Virus record (IMG/VR): IMGVR_UViG_3300035698_014302
Location: 1 to 48,727 of that record
Source: a virus
Direction: 5' to 3' (one strand)
DNA: 48,727 nucleotides
Below the pieces are notes generated by a model. It ran no database searches. It had not been told where the DNA came from and saw nothing but the letters and a program-made list of their open reading frames with translations. The position numbers were made by a program, and so were the translations under genes. Of the stretch, positions 33,158 to 41,875 are shown one piece after another; positions within the stretch are counted from its first letter, which is position 1, and each line of letters starts with the position of its first letter.

Positions 33158-35137
33158 TTAACCCATTCCAATAGCTTCCTCCATAGGTACAAGGTTTCCA
33201 GCTTGAGCCTGAGCGGCTACCTCCTCATCAGGTAACACTGAGGCCTGTATGTTTCTCTTTTTAAATCTGTGTAAGTTTCTAGCTCCTGAAATCCTAGCCC
33301 AGTGCTCAAAGATTCTAGTCACGTCAAACTGCTCTAACAGAGCAGGTTGGGAAGCTATAACTTGAAGCATAGCCATCCAGGCCTGAGGGTCACCACTAGT
33401 AGGAAGTGTAGCATCATGAGTTACTACGTTATACTTGATTAAGATATCAAGAGCTCCTACCATTACTCTATCCTTAGCATCTCCATATTCTTCCCTTAGT
33501 CTCTCCTCGTACTCACCAACTATAGAGACATACTGCTCTTGTGACATGAACTGCTGAGTATGTGAAGCATACATTTCGGCTAGAGGATTTATAGCCTGCA
33601 AGCCAGCAATTAGAGCTTGCTTCTCTAACCTAGAAAGTGCACCACCTTGCCTTCCTTGAAACTCTGTTGCGCTGATTCTCTCCTTCTTAGCTGCAACGCC
33701 ACCCTGCAAAACATCCTCGGCACCAGAGACCCTATCTAACAGCTGCGCTATTACTCCAGACTCTCTAATATGAGCTGAGGTAACATCAGTAACTTTAAGC
33801 TGCTCTATTACGTCGGCAACGCCTCTTCCCCAAACAGCCCTTCTTGTTCTAATTACTTTGCCGGGCTTTGGTGTGAGGAGGTCGTTGACGTTAATAGACT
33901 TAGGGTCAACCACGAACATATCGTGGATTGCCCTACGGACATTTTGAATGTGCGAATTATAAAGGAAGTTTATAAGAGTCTGCAATCCATAAATAGTCTC
34001 AAGCTTAGATATAGGCGTAACTGAATAGCCATCGTACTCAGGAGAGCATATAACAACAGGAAACATGTTGTGGTCTAAGTCTACTGGATGAGCAGAGGTT
34101 ATTACCTGGTCTCCTGTTAAGGCAAAAGCCCACTTCTCTGGATATCTACCTTTCCCTATAGCGGGCCCCTGGTCTCCACGAGTCCTCCATTCACTTGGGA
34201 TAAGGTCTATATACATATAGATAGTATCCATACGAGAAGTGTGGCTGTGGTATCCTTCAGCATTAGAAGACACACCATACTTATCTCTTTTAGAGTTATC
34301 CTGTGCTAGCGTACTCCTTCCGTCTATATGAGCTAAATACTTAGCATTAAATACATTAGAATCATAAGCTTCCCTACCTAGTAGCTCTGTTCTACTCTCT
34401 ATCCTAATCCAACCTACGTATTCACCTCTCTGAATATCCTGAATAGGATGATTAGGGTCGGGGAGGAAGTTATAAGGGTCTATGTTATGAAGTTCATTGC
34501 CCTCAAACTTCACATCCTCGACCCTATCTACAATATCTTCGTAGCCAGTAAATCTATTAAGCATTACTGAGAAAATACCCTGTTTCCTCTTCTGCCTTTT
34601 CCACCCCATCTTCTGTGACCAAATAGGAGCTACAGCACCAAAGCCATAGGCAAGCGCATCTCTGAACATTGTATGAAGTTGAATACCCATACCACTTTTT
34701 CTGGTCTGCAGCTCTATTATTTTCTCTAAAAGAATGCCACCTAAAACATCCTCATCAGTAAAGCCCTCATAGCGGAAGATTGGCTCTTCTAGGAAGGCTA
34801 TAACGAGATATGTGAGGAGTGTATCTATAGTGGCATAAGAAAGGGGAACGACCATAGATACCGACTTTGTCTCGTCCTGAGACCGCAAGGTCTCCTCGGC
34901 ATCTGATAGAGGAATGAAAGACGTTAGAGTCTCATCTACCTTATTCCAACTGGGAAACCTTGCAGATATAGCAGCCCGACTCTCCTGAGCTCGATATAAG
35001 ATTTCACCTTTTAAAAACTCGTGCATTTCGCTTCCGGGTCTTAAGTCCATATTAAGAGGATAAGAGTACTTATATCTGGCATCTAGTACACTAGCATTTA
35101 AAGTCTGCTTCGGATATGGATTCAATATATTCGGCAT
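33158..35137 (-). CDS. Portal protein
   Basis: 659 residues. An N-terminal wing region with EFLKGEILYRAQESRAAISA is followed by SMVVPLSYATIDTLLTYL and a central stem/clip with LETIYGLQTLINFLYNSHIQ and RRAIHDMFVVDP, as in portals of podovirus-like phages. Forms the dodecameric DNA gate. Lies between large terminase and scaffold, as expected. Palindrome copy 7 precedes it. Confidence 0.8.
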   Translation of the reverse strand: MPNILNPYPKQTLNASVLDARYKYSYPLNMDLRPGSEMHEFLKGEILYRAQESRAAISARFPSWNKVDETLTSFIPLSDAEETLRSQDETKSVSMVVPLSYATIDTLLTYLVIAFLEEPIFRYEGFTDEDVLGGILLEKIIELQTRKSGMGIQLHTMFRDALAYGFGAVAPIWSQKMGWKRQKRKQGIFSVMLNRFTGYEDIVDRVEDVKFEGNELHNIDPYNFLPDPNHPIQDIQRGEYVGWIRIESRTELLGREAYDSNVFNAKYLAHIDGRSTLAQDNSKRDKYGVSSNAEGYHSHTSRMDTIYMYIDLIPSEWRTRGDQGPAIGKGRYPEKWAFALTGDQVITSAHPVDLDHNMFPVVICSPEYDGYSVTPISKLETIYGLQTLINFLYNSHIQNVRRAIHDMFVVDPKSINVNDLLTPKPGKVIRTRRAVWGRGVADVIEQLKVTDVTSAHIRESGVIAQLLDRVSGAEDVLQGGVAAKKERISATEFQGRQGGALSRLEKQALIAGLQAINPLAEMYASHTQQFMSQEQYVSIVGEYEERLREEYGDAKDRVMVGALDILIKYNVVTHDATLPTSGDPQAWMAMLQVIASQPALLEQFDVTRIFEHWARISGARNLHRFKKRNIQASVLPDEEVAAQAQAGNLVPMEEAIGMG

Positions 35138-35153
35138 CTATTACCTCGTTATA

Positions 35154-35178
35154 TCTCGTTAACAAATTGTTAAAGAGA
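35154..35178. promoter_or_regulatory. Dispersed operator-like palindrome, copy 7
   Basis: Flank TCTCG, core TTAACAAATTGTTAA, flank AGAGA. It lies exactly between the terminase stop and the portal start. Confidence 0.85.
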
Positions 35179-36690
35179 TTAAATATAAATAGGAACCTCA
35201 AGTCCCGGCTCGTTCTCAATCTCCTTATATTCTTTTTCTATCTCTTCAGGAGTCTCTCCGCCCTCAGGTGTAAAGTAGCGTTCTCCTTCTTCTAACACAT
35301 AAACTATTCCAGACGCAGCGTCTATCTCATCCCACTCGCTAGGCTTAGGCCACTGAAGCAGGTTCTTCTCAAGCGACATACAGGAAGTCCTGTTATGGAA
35401 AACATGACCGCCTCTATACCAGGGAATTAAGCCTGCACTTCTTTTAGCCCCTCTTTTACCTTCTCTAGGATTTACCTCTATTATTATGTAATTGACTCCT
35501 CTAGCGTGCATAGCATTTCTAAGAGGAAACGTAATATACTCATGGAGGGCTGTAACTTCAGGAGCGAGAACCAAGGCACCTAGTCTCTCAGCCATATCTA
35601 GCATTTCATTATATAGCTGGTCTGGGGTCAACTGCTCCTTAACTACATCTCTAATCCACATCTTGTGCTTTCTAACATTTACAGTGATACCTACAACAGC
35701 AGTTTTAGCGCTTCCCTTTTTCATAGTCTTAGCAGGGTCAGAGAGAATAATACTCTCTGAATCTGAGCTATGTAAGTCTGGGTCGTCTTCGTTATAATCT
35801 TTAAAGTACTCAGGCTTAAACCCTTGCTCGTCAAGAGCAATAGGAATATTACGAAACTCCCTATAGAATATATCACTTTGGCCTGCATCCTTAAACTCCT
35901 TATATATAGAGTAACACTGCTCATTAGATATATGCTCAGGCCAATTCGAGACAAAGTCATCGTCGCACAGTTCGAGTTTAATCCTACGCCAGTCAGGGTA
36001 CTTTTCCTCGTCTAGCAAATTGGCTAGCAAAGAGTCTTCATGGAGAATAGTTCCTATTACTATGATACGCCATTTAGGGTCACTCATCTCAACGCTATTC
36101 TTAACAGCAGATAAGAACCATTTCTTTAACTTTTCCCTTCTCTCCTCACTCTCAACTGCCTCGTCGTCTTCCAAGTCGTCAACTATATAGAGGTCAGGCC
36201 TATAATTACCAAACTGTCTACCTCGAATCTGCTGTCCAGCACCACGAGGCATTACCTTAATACCAGTAGAAGTTACCCACTCAAGTGTAGAGAAGGAGCC
36301 TTGACCAAAGCCAGAAGTTCTAATAGGCCCAAATACAGGGAGCAAGTCTTCATTACTTAAGAGCTCCATCTTAAGGTTCTCGGAGAACTCTATAGCGCTA
36401 CTACCAGTAGAGGAGATAGGTATGATATAGTGCCTGTCTCGAAAAACTATCTTTTTTGCTGGGTAAGCCTTATTAATAATTGAAGTCTTTCCCCAACCTC
36501 TAGGCATGGCTATAACTAGCTTTTGAATACGCTCGTCGTCTAAGAGCTTAAAGACATCAGCATGACCTTTAGAGAAAGGCTTATAAAAGGTCTTAGGCAT
36601 AAAGACCTTACAGAACATTGCCGTGTGCTTATAACACTCGTAGAGGATTTCCTCAGTTTCTTTATCTATTCCTTCGGGTATGTAAGGCAT
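35179..36690 (-). CDS. Terminase large subunit
   Basis: About 503 residues from ATG 36690, which overlaps the upstream stop as TAATG; the in-frame ATG 36708 would add six residues. Walker A PRGWGKTS at about 63-70 and Walker B LYIVDD with LEDDE at about 167-176. The C-terminal RNase-H-like nuclease includes ILSDPAKT (first acidic residue), LAPEVTAL and DEIDAASGI near the end. ATP-driven packaging motor and headful/cos nuclease. Confidence 0.9.
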   Translation of the reverse strand: MPYIPEGIDKETEEILYECYKHTAMFCKVFMPKTFYKPFSKGHADVFKLLDDERIQKLVIAMPRGWGKTSIINKAYPAKKIVFRDRHYIIPISSTGSSAIEFSENLKMELLSNEDLLPVFGPIRTSGFGQGSFSTLEWVTSTGIKVMPRGAGQQIRGRQFGNYRPDLYIVDDLEDDEAVESEERREKLKKWFLSAVKNSVEMSDPKWRIIVIGTILHEDSLLANLLDEEKYPDWRRIKLELCDDDFVSNWPEHISNEQCYSIYKEFKDAGQSDIFYREFRNIPIALDEQGFKPEYFKDYNEDDPDLHSSDSESIILSDPAKTMKKGSAKTAVVGITVNVRKHKMWIRDVVKEQLTPDQLYNEMLDMAERLGALVLAPEVTALHEYITFPLRNAMHARGVNYIIIEVNPREGKRGAKRSAGLIPWYRGGHVFHNRTSCMSLEKNLLQWPKPSEWDEIDAASGIVYVLEEGERYFTPEGGETPEEIEKEYKEIENEPGLEVPIYI

Positions 36691-36998
36691 TAGACAGTAT
36701 GCTCCCATCCTATCCCGTCGGTGATAGTAACTAATATAGAGATAATCCTATCTGATACAGTGTCGCCTACAAAAGCAACAGGGTCTGTGTCGCCCACCTG
36801 ATAAGGTGGACCTCCAGAAGCAAGTATCTTGTCCAGGGTGATAGCTACCTCGTTAGCGGCTACACCCTGAGCTAAAAGCTGTGTAGAGGTTTGGCTTGCC
36901 GCCTCGTTCAGCGATACCAGTTGGTTTACTAACTGCTGAACTTCCCGCAGTTTAGCCCTTCTAGTAGCCAACAGTTGTGTAGTAGTCGTAAATGCCAT
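36690..36998 (-). CDS. Hypothetical protein upstream of large terminase
   Basis: 102 residues. A helical N-terminal half (RRAKLREVQQLVNQLVSLNE) and a C-terminal part with GDTDPVAFVG and DGIGWEHTV. It sits where a small terminase is often found but lacks an HTH; the better TerS candidate is at 46251-46772. The ending resembles a short virion beta module. Role uncertain. Confidence 0.5.
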   Translation of the reverse strand: MAFTTTTQLLATRRAKLREVQQLVNQLVSLNEAASQTSTQLLAQGVAANEVAITLDKILASGGPPYQVGDTDPVAFVGDTVSDRIISILVTITDGIGWEHTV

Positions 36999-37013
36999 CT
37001 TTGATTCCTCCTA

Positions 37014-38282
37014 TTAATGAACAAACTTAAGTAAGGCTCTCTCATCTTTTCCGCCACTATCGAGGAAAGTTCCTCTAGCTAAAGTATCCGAGTTTTGTGG
37101 CCTTATTCTTATAAGTGAATCAGTTCCAGTAGTTACACTTGTATCTTTAGTATCGTCAGTCTCATCACCTACCGTGATAAAGGTAGCTACATTGCTCTGG
37201 TTATCAAACTCTGCATCGTGCTGAGCTTTGCTTCTTATCGTGTCAGATATTCTAATCTCGTCTAGAGTACCAGTTAAATGACTGCCACCATAATTGAACC
37301 CAAAGTATAGGTTGTGTGTGGATTCTGGTTCTGTAACAGACAGAACACCATTACCGGCAGCTGTAATAGTTAAAGACTCATCGTTCTTATTAATATAGAG
37401 CTCAATGGTGTCTCCACCATAAACTACCTGGCAATAGTGCCAAGTGGCTTCTAAGCAATTAGTACTTCCGCAAAATCTGATTTTAGTGCCACTAGTATCA
37501 GTTCCCCGAAATTCTATCTTCCCTGTAGGGTTCCTAAATGTAGTAAAGCCGCCCTCATAGCCTTTGTCCACGTATGCATGAACATATCCAGTAGACCTAC
37601 GAAACCAAAAACTAATAGTCTTCGTTGCTGACATAAGAGCTACGTCATGAGGCGTTATTATCTTATGCTCACTCGCTGCCTCAAAGCCCTGACCATAGTC
37701 TATTCTTCCAGCGCACTGAGCAGGCCCACCAGCTTCTGACTTCGTTCCTACTAAAACGTTACTTGTACTATCTTTTACGTGCTCATTATCAGGGTTATCG
37801 TACATATGCCAGACACCAAGATAGTTATCATCCCAAACGCTTTGACTTCCATAAGCTTCACCTACAGCTGGCTGTGTGTATGTAGGAGAGTTGTAATACA
37901 TATAGATAATAGTGTCCTCAGAAGCAGAAACTGACGGCACTTTAACCCAGCCATAAAGGACTCCAGTATCACCAGAGTCTATATATCTCTCAATCTCAAA
38001 TGGGAGCCTTGTAGTATCATCCGAAAGATAAAACATCATATCTTGACCGTCTGCTCTAAGATGCTCCTTATCAAAGTCAGATACGTAAATGTAAAGAGGA
38101 AAGTTCGTCAAAGTGCTACTTACCTTAGTATGGTCTATAGTGATAGTTCTTCTATTGCTAAAGGCATAACCTACTACAGTAGTAGACCTACTCGCACGTT
38201 CCCTGACAACTATTGTATGGTTAGCGTCTTTTAGCTCTCTAGTAGTACTAGTAAGAGCTGTTATGTCATCTGAGATTCTCAT
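37014..38282 (-). CDS. DUF2341 + LamG-like adhesion protein
   Basis: 422 residues. Residues ~50-135 carry the DUF2341 pattern (LTNFPLYIYV ... IIYMYYNSP), and residues ~160-330 a concanavalin-like LamG fold (ISFWFRRS, TWHYCQVVYGGDTIELYINK, GTLDEIRISD). Probably a receptor- or glycan-binding tail/fibre component. Related to the two LamG genes at 39144-40537. Confidence 0.65.
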   Translation of the reverse strand: MRISDDITALTSTTRELKDANHTIVVRERASRSTTVVGYAFSNRRTITIDHTKVSSTLTNFPLYIYVSDFDKEHLRADGQDMMFYLSDDTTRLPFEIERYIDSGDTGVLYGWVKVPSVSASEDTIIYMYYNSPTYTQPAVGEAYGSQSVWDDNYLGVWHMYDNPDNEHVKDSTSNVLVGTKSEAGGPAQCAGRIDYGQGFEAASEHKIITPHDVALMSATKTISFWFRRSTGYVHAYVDKGYEGGFTTFRNPTGKIEFRGTDTSGTKIRFCGSTNCLEATWHYCQVVYGGDTIELYINKNDESLTITAAGNGVLSVTEPESTHNLYFGFNYGGSHLTGTLDEIRISDTIRSKAQHDAEFDNQSNVATFITVGDETDDTKDTSVTTGTDSLIRIRPQNSDTLARGTFLDSGGKDERALLKFVH

Positions 38283-38641
38283 GCGTATGTTACCTCTCTA
38301 CTTAACGTAACATTTCCTTCAATCACACGAAAAACATTGGTAGTCTCATAAGCCTCAACATCGTAGACAGCTCTCGTGAAGCTTAAGGTAGTGGTAACTG
38401 CTGAAGTTACAACTATCTTAAAAACTCCAGTAGCACCAGGCTTTGAAATAACAATAGTAGGAGTTTCACCCTCGGTTGTTAGTAAGGTAGTGCTAGAACT
38501 ATAAGTAGCCCTAACATTCATCCTGAGGGTATAGCCAGATATATCCTTTGCAGTACCAGTAGAGTCTTCCCAACGGAAGTACCGCTCAAAGTTCGAGCCT
38601 TCCTCTATAGTTAAATCCCAACGTCCAGCTAAGTCCATCAT
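38279..38641 (-). CDS. Conserved small phage tail-region protein
   Basis: 120 residues. Pattern GSNFERYFRWEDSTGTAKDI, then SGYTLRMNVRA, then a C-terminal YDVEAYE and VIEGNVTLSREVT. I recall this as a common phage beta-sandwich family near fibre genes. Overlaps the DUF2341 gene by 4 bases. Confidence 0.6.
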   Translation of the reverse strand: MMDLAGRWDLTIEEGSNFERYFRWEDSTGTAKDISGYTLRMNVRATYSSSTTLLTTEGETPTIVISKPGATGVFKIVVTSAVTTTLSFTRAVYDVEAYETTNVFRVIEGNVTLSREVTYA

Positions 38642-38832
38642 TTCCTTCCCAGCAAAGTCTTAATATCAGTCTTTATATCTCCAATATCCTTGGCCATGTT
38701 CTCTATACTAACAACTATTCCAGAGTGCTCTGAGCACTTCCGGCTGTTATTTTTAGGTGTATACCTGTTTAGTGCACCGAAAGCTAAAACACAAGCTCCA
38801 GCTAAAGCTATACCATCTCCAGGTGATAACAT
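38638..38832 (-). CDS. Small membrane protein, possible holin accessory
   Basis: 64 residues. One hydrophobic segment at about 7-22 (GIALAGACVLAFGAL), then a helical tail (IENMAKDIGDIKTDIKTLL). Topology resembles XhlA-like or other lysis-accessory proteins. One of two adjacent membrane proteins forming a possible lysis cassette. Confidence 0.45.
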   Translation of the reverse strand: MLSPGDGIALAGACVLAFGALNRYTPKNNSRKCSEHSGIVVSIENMAKDIGDIKTDIKTLLGRK

Positions 38833-38833
38833 A

Positions 38834-39019
38834 TCACTTGTCCTTCTTTCCAGCTATCTTATAAACCACTGACTTCATAACTGAGATGATAATATCATCA
38901 TACTTGCCAACTGGAATACCAAAGGGCTTCCACGTCTTAGGCGTGAGATAAACAATCTTCTCAAGGATGAAGAAACCAATTAAGAGTAACTTCCAGTTTC
39001 CAACAACAAAGGCTTCCAT
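38834..39019 (-). CDS. Holin-like small membrane protein
   Basis: 61 residues. One clear TM helix (LLLIGFFILEKIVYLTP), a second amphipathic stretch (DDIIISVMKSVVYKIAG) and a basic KKDK end. Size and charge pattern fit holin-like proteins that sit beside tail genes. The peptidase that would partner it is far away at 10106. Confidence 0.5.
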   Translation of the reverse strand: MEAFVVGNWKLLLIGFFILEKIVYLTPKTWKPFGIPVGKYDDIIISVMKSVVYKIAGKKDK

Positions 39020-39028
39020 CGTTTCCTC

Positions 39029-39142
39029 CTACTTCTTTTTAGCAGGGCAAGGCTCTCCTCGAGCTTTTCTCCTGCCTGTTTTTCTAAAAGCGTCCTTGTA
39101 AGGGCCTGTTCCGTCTCTTTTCTTCCTAGTACTTTTACCCAT
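39029..39142 (-). CDS. Small basic DGTGP-motif protein (37 aa)
   Basis: Reads MGKSTRKKRDGTGPYKDAFR then a basic tail with CPAKKK. CGGAG lies about eight bases before ATG 39142; longer in-frame starts lie inside the LamG gene. The KKRDGTGP motif recalls small DUF5320-type proteins. Function unknown. Confidence 0.5.
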   Translation of the reverse strand: MGKSTRKKRDGTGPYKDAFRKTGRRKARGEPCPAKKK

Positions 39143-39143
39143 T

Positions 39144-39872
39144 TTAGACTCCGTAAAGGTTACGAGTAGATTCATAGAAAGCTGCAAACCATGCAGCATT
39201 CTTTTCCTCATTTATAATCTGTATCTGAGGAGATATGTAGCCATTAGCAAATAGCGTGTCGTCTTTTCCTATCTCTATAGCAGCAACACCGTTTTCCATT
39301 GCTACGTAGCTAACTGCATTAAGCTCGGCGTCGGCATTGTCGACGTCTACTCCGTTTATATAAAGGTTAACCCCAGCACTAGTTCCACTACCACTATAAG
39401 AAGCACCTACATGTATCCAGGCCTCCTCATCGCCACTTATATCTGCTGTCTTTCTACCAATATAGCAGTCAGCAACACTCTCATCAAATAGCTGGAAGGA
39501 AAGCATGTCGCTAGCATCGACAAGAAACCGCCACTCGCCAGAGGTGTTATAAACACCCTTCTTTATAATAGGAAACTCAGTTGCATCAGTCATGTTTATC
39601 CACGCTGCAACGCTAAAGGGGTGGTCGCTGCTAGCGATAGTCCTGCCAAAGGAAAGTAGGCTATTGTCAGGGATAGACAGATAGTCTGTCGTGCCATTTA
39701 ACAGAAGTGCATAAATTGTGCTGTTTATAAGCGCCCAGTCACCTGCAGCTAGGCCTCCCTCAAATGAGCCATCAAGGGTGTTTCTACTACTATCATAAAG
39801 AACAGCAGGTAAAGTGCCAGGAGCATTACGCCCATAGACTATAGGTGCAAATATTATTCCAGTTGTTTTCAT
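39144..39872 (-). CDS. LamG/concanavalin-like fibre protein
   Basis: 242 residues. LamG pattern: YLSIPDNSLLSFG, FSVAAWINM, EWRFLVDASDML, AWIHVGASYSG, VNLYINGVDV, AIEIGKDD. Ends with YESTRNLYGV, nearly the same ending as the next paralogue (YQSYGV). Probably carbohydrate-binding fibre tip or accessory. Confidence 0.65.
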   Translation of the reverse strand: MKTTGIIFAPIVYGRNAPGTLPAVLYDSSRNTLDGSFEGGLAAGDWALINSTIYALLLNGTTDYLSIPDNSLLSFGRTIASSDHPFSVAAWINMTDATEFPIIKKGVYNTSGEWRFLVDASDMLSFQLFDESVADCYIGRKTADISGDEEAWIHVGASYSGSGTSAGVNLYINGVDVDNADAELNAVSYVAMENGVAAIEIGKDDTLFANGYISPQIQIINEEKNAAWFAAFYESTRNLYGV

Positions 39873-39874
39873 AT

Positions 39875-40537
39875 TTAAACTCCATAAGATTGGTAAAGGT
39901 TTGCTACTTGACCAGGGTTAAATGGGTAACTGTAAATGCGAATGTCAGCCAGACCGCCATCAAAATGATTAGCGCCTGGAACATCTCGTCCAATTCTAGA
40001 GGGATACTCAATAGTTCCAATAGTGTATGTTGATGCAGCACTGTCTCTCTCAACACCATCTACATACACCTTGTGTGTTCCACCAACACTGTCAACTATG
40101 ATAATAATATGATGCCACTGATTGTTATTTATAACTCCAGTTAAATCTACATATTCATATTTATTATTTCCATCATCATCATATCTCCATCCATAATAAA
40201 ATTTACTGTCAGTAGCAGTATAAATATAAAATCTATTTTTTGTACCTGTGTCTGTGTTTGCAAAAATCCAGTCTGTCCGGCCTCCAAAATTGCTCCACTT
40301 AGCCCAGAAAGAAAAAGTAAACGTTGGGCCTAAAATCTCACCAGTAATTTCAATGCTATCACTATTATCAGCGACAAATAATGTTATGCCATTAGAACGA
40401 CCAAGCCAGTCATTACCAAAAACAGGGGTATTTGCTGGGGTCCCATTATTACTATTTCGGCTCTTATCCCTGAAGTAAGTGCCATCGTAGTTTTCACTAT
40501 TTAAAGGCCAACGACCTAAAATTCCCGTAGACTTCAT
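39875..40537 (-). CDS. LamG/concanavalin-like fibre protein, AT-rich copy
   Basis: 220 residues. LamG pattern: FTFSFWAKWS, DSKFYYGWRYDD, QWHHIIIIVDS, HKVYVDGVERD, FDGGLADIRIY. Its central codons are visibly more AT-rich than those of neighbours, suggesting later acquisition. Overlaps the coiled-coil gene by 4 bases. Confidence 0.65.
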   Translation of the reverse strand: MKSTGILGRWPLNSENYDGTYFRDKSRNSNNGTPANTPVFGNDWLGRSNGITLFVADNSDSIEITGEILGPTFTFSFWAKWSNFGGRTDWIFANTDTGTKNRFYIYTATDSKFYYGWRYDDDGNNKYEYVDLTGVINNNQWHHIIIIVDSVGGTHKVYVDGVERDSAASTYTIGTIEYPSRIGRDVPGANHFDGGLADIRIYSYPFNPGQVANLYQSYGV

Positions 40538-40752
40538 TCCCCCTCCGTCGGGTGAGCATCTTCGTATTCTTGAATAGCAGCAGAGAGAAAGTTAGAATAA
40601 AGATTCATCTCCTCCATATAGGCATCTCCCTGAGTCTTCAATGTCTTCACCTGAGCAGTTAGTGCCTTACCATCTTTAGCAAGATTATCAATCCTGCTTT
40701 GGAGAGCACCCCTACAACTCGTAATCTGTCGATATTCACTATCCGTTAACAT
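40534..40752 (-). CDS. Small coiled-coil protein
   Basis: 72 residues, almost entirely helical (ALQSRIDNLAKDGKALTAQV, YSNFLSAAIQEYE). GGAGG lies seven bases before the ATG. May be a chaperone or connector for the adjoining fibre proteins; family not recognised. Confidence 0.5.
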   Translation of the reverse strand: MLTDSEYRQITSCRGALQSRIDNLAKDGKALTAQVKTLKTQGDAYMEEMNLYSNFLSAAIQEYEDAHPTEGE

Positions 40753-40767
40753 AGTTAACCTCCACTA

Positions 40768-41828
40768 TTAAGCAACAGGTACAACGTTACCGTCACTCGT
40801 TAAGGGTTTCCAAAAGCAATAGAATGTGACTACACCGCCAGTAAGGTTGGCCGTTCCAACAACAGCAATATCTTCACCATCCCCAATTAAGGAGTAGGAA
40901 GTCGAAAGCGTGTCAAACTTCGCAGGGCTGTTATCTACCCACACTGCGTTTGCTGCTTGCATAGCCGTTCCAGCCGTTGCTACTAAAAGCCCGGCAGCTG
41001 ATGTAGCCGTACCTACTGAAGTTGAATCGGCATGATTTGTAAGAACAGTCGTAATATAGCCGACAACATTCACCGCTACCATTCCAGTTACAGTGAAGGC
41101 AGCATAAGAAACTGAACCATCGTAGGTTATTTGCTTTGATACTAGATACCCGTCTCCAAATTGCCTTACCCCATCGCCAAGAGCTTCTAAACTATCAGTT
41201 GTGCGGTCGTAGTTTGCAACATCAGCCTTTGCTAGAATATATCCCATAACTGAGGCATTATCTGTACAAGTTTGGAGGTTAGTAGTTACAGCCTCCTGCA
41301 CTAGCTCGTCAAGGTTATCTGCGTCAATAGCAGCAGTTACATCTGCTTGAACTGCAGCCGCAGCAACAAGGGATGATATGGCTTCAAGAGACATAGTATT
41401 GTCGTCAAAGTCAGCTATCTCACCATCAATAGTAAGCATGCTAGCAAGCCAGCTATCATCAGCTACCCTACTATGGTCGGCATCTGCATGAAGGGCAAAC
41501 AGGACAACGCTCTCATGTAGAATTATTATCTCGTCATCTGCTTCAACATTAGCGGAGAAGGCAGCAGTTGTAAACGTGCCGGTAGAGCTAACGTAGTCAG
41601 TTATCTGCCTACATTCACCTTTCAGGGGCATCACCAAACGTCGTTAGTGTCTTCTAAACAATTACTATGTAGTATTTAGTCGTTAAAGTAATCGTCTCCG
41701 AATCCTTGGAGCGCAGGCACGAGTATGGCAGTAGTACTACCTGTCATATCAGCATCAGTGGTGGCCTTAAACACTCCGCCCGAGACACCTCCTACGCCTC
41801 TATATATCTGCCCGTATATGTGTCCCAT
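40768..41828 (-). pseudogene. Frame-disrupted tail/fibre gene
   Basis: The intact start is ATG 41828 with AAGGAGGG. It reads 50 residues (MGHIYGQIYRGVGGVS ... LQGFGDDYFND) to a stop at 41676. A +1 frame then continues KYYIVIV, the original frame gives EDTNDVW, and a third frame from 41637 continues 289 residues beginning around MPLKGECRQITDYVSSTGTF. Together they match the module in the 1260-residue neighbour (DDTFNDKYWM ... QISDYVSTTGTF). The downstream ORF has no ribosome site and only a TTG/GTG/ATG run. Real decay or sequence error. Confidence 0.6.
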
Positions 41829-41846
41829 CTATAACCCTCCTTACAA

Positions 41847-41871
41847 TCTTGTTAACAATTTGTTAAAGAGA
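41847..41871. promoter_or_regulatory. Dispersed operator-like palindrome, copy 8
   Basis: Flank TCTTG, core TTAACAATTTGTTAA, flank AGAGA. It lies between the stop of the 1260-residue gene and the start of the disrupted gene. Confidence 0.8.
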
Positions 41872-41875
41872 TTAA

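Noticed and set aside
35154-35178. Palindrome copies as simple intrinsic terminators
   Set aside because: AT-rich stems, no U-tract, and arms within one copy often mismatch, so they would be weak hairpins.
41640-41690. Programmed ribosomal frameshift in the disrupted tail gene
   Set aside because: TTTAAC is not in the frame of a canonical slippery heptamer, and at least two shifts in different directions would be needed.
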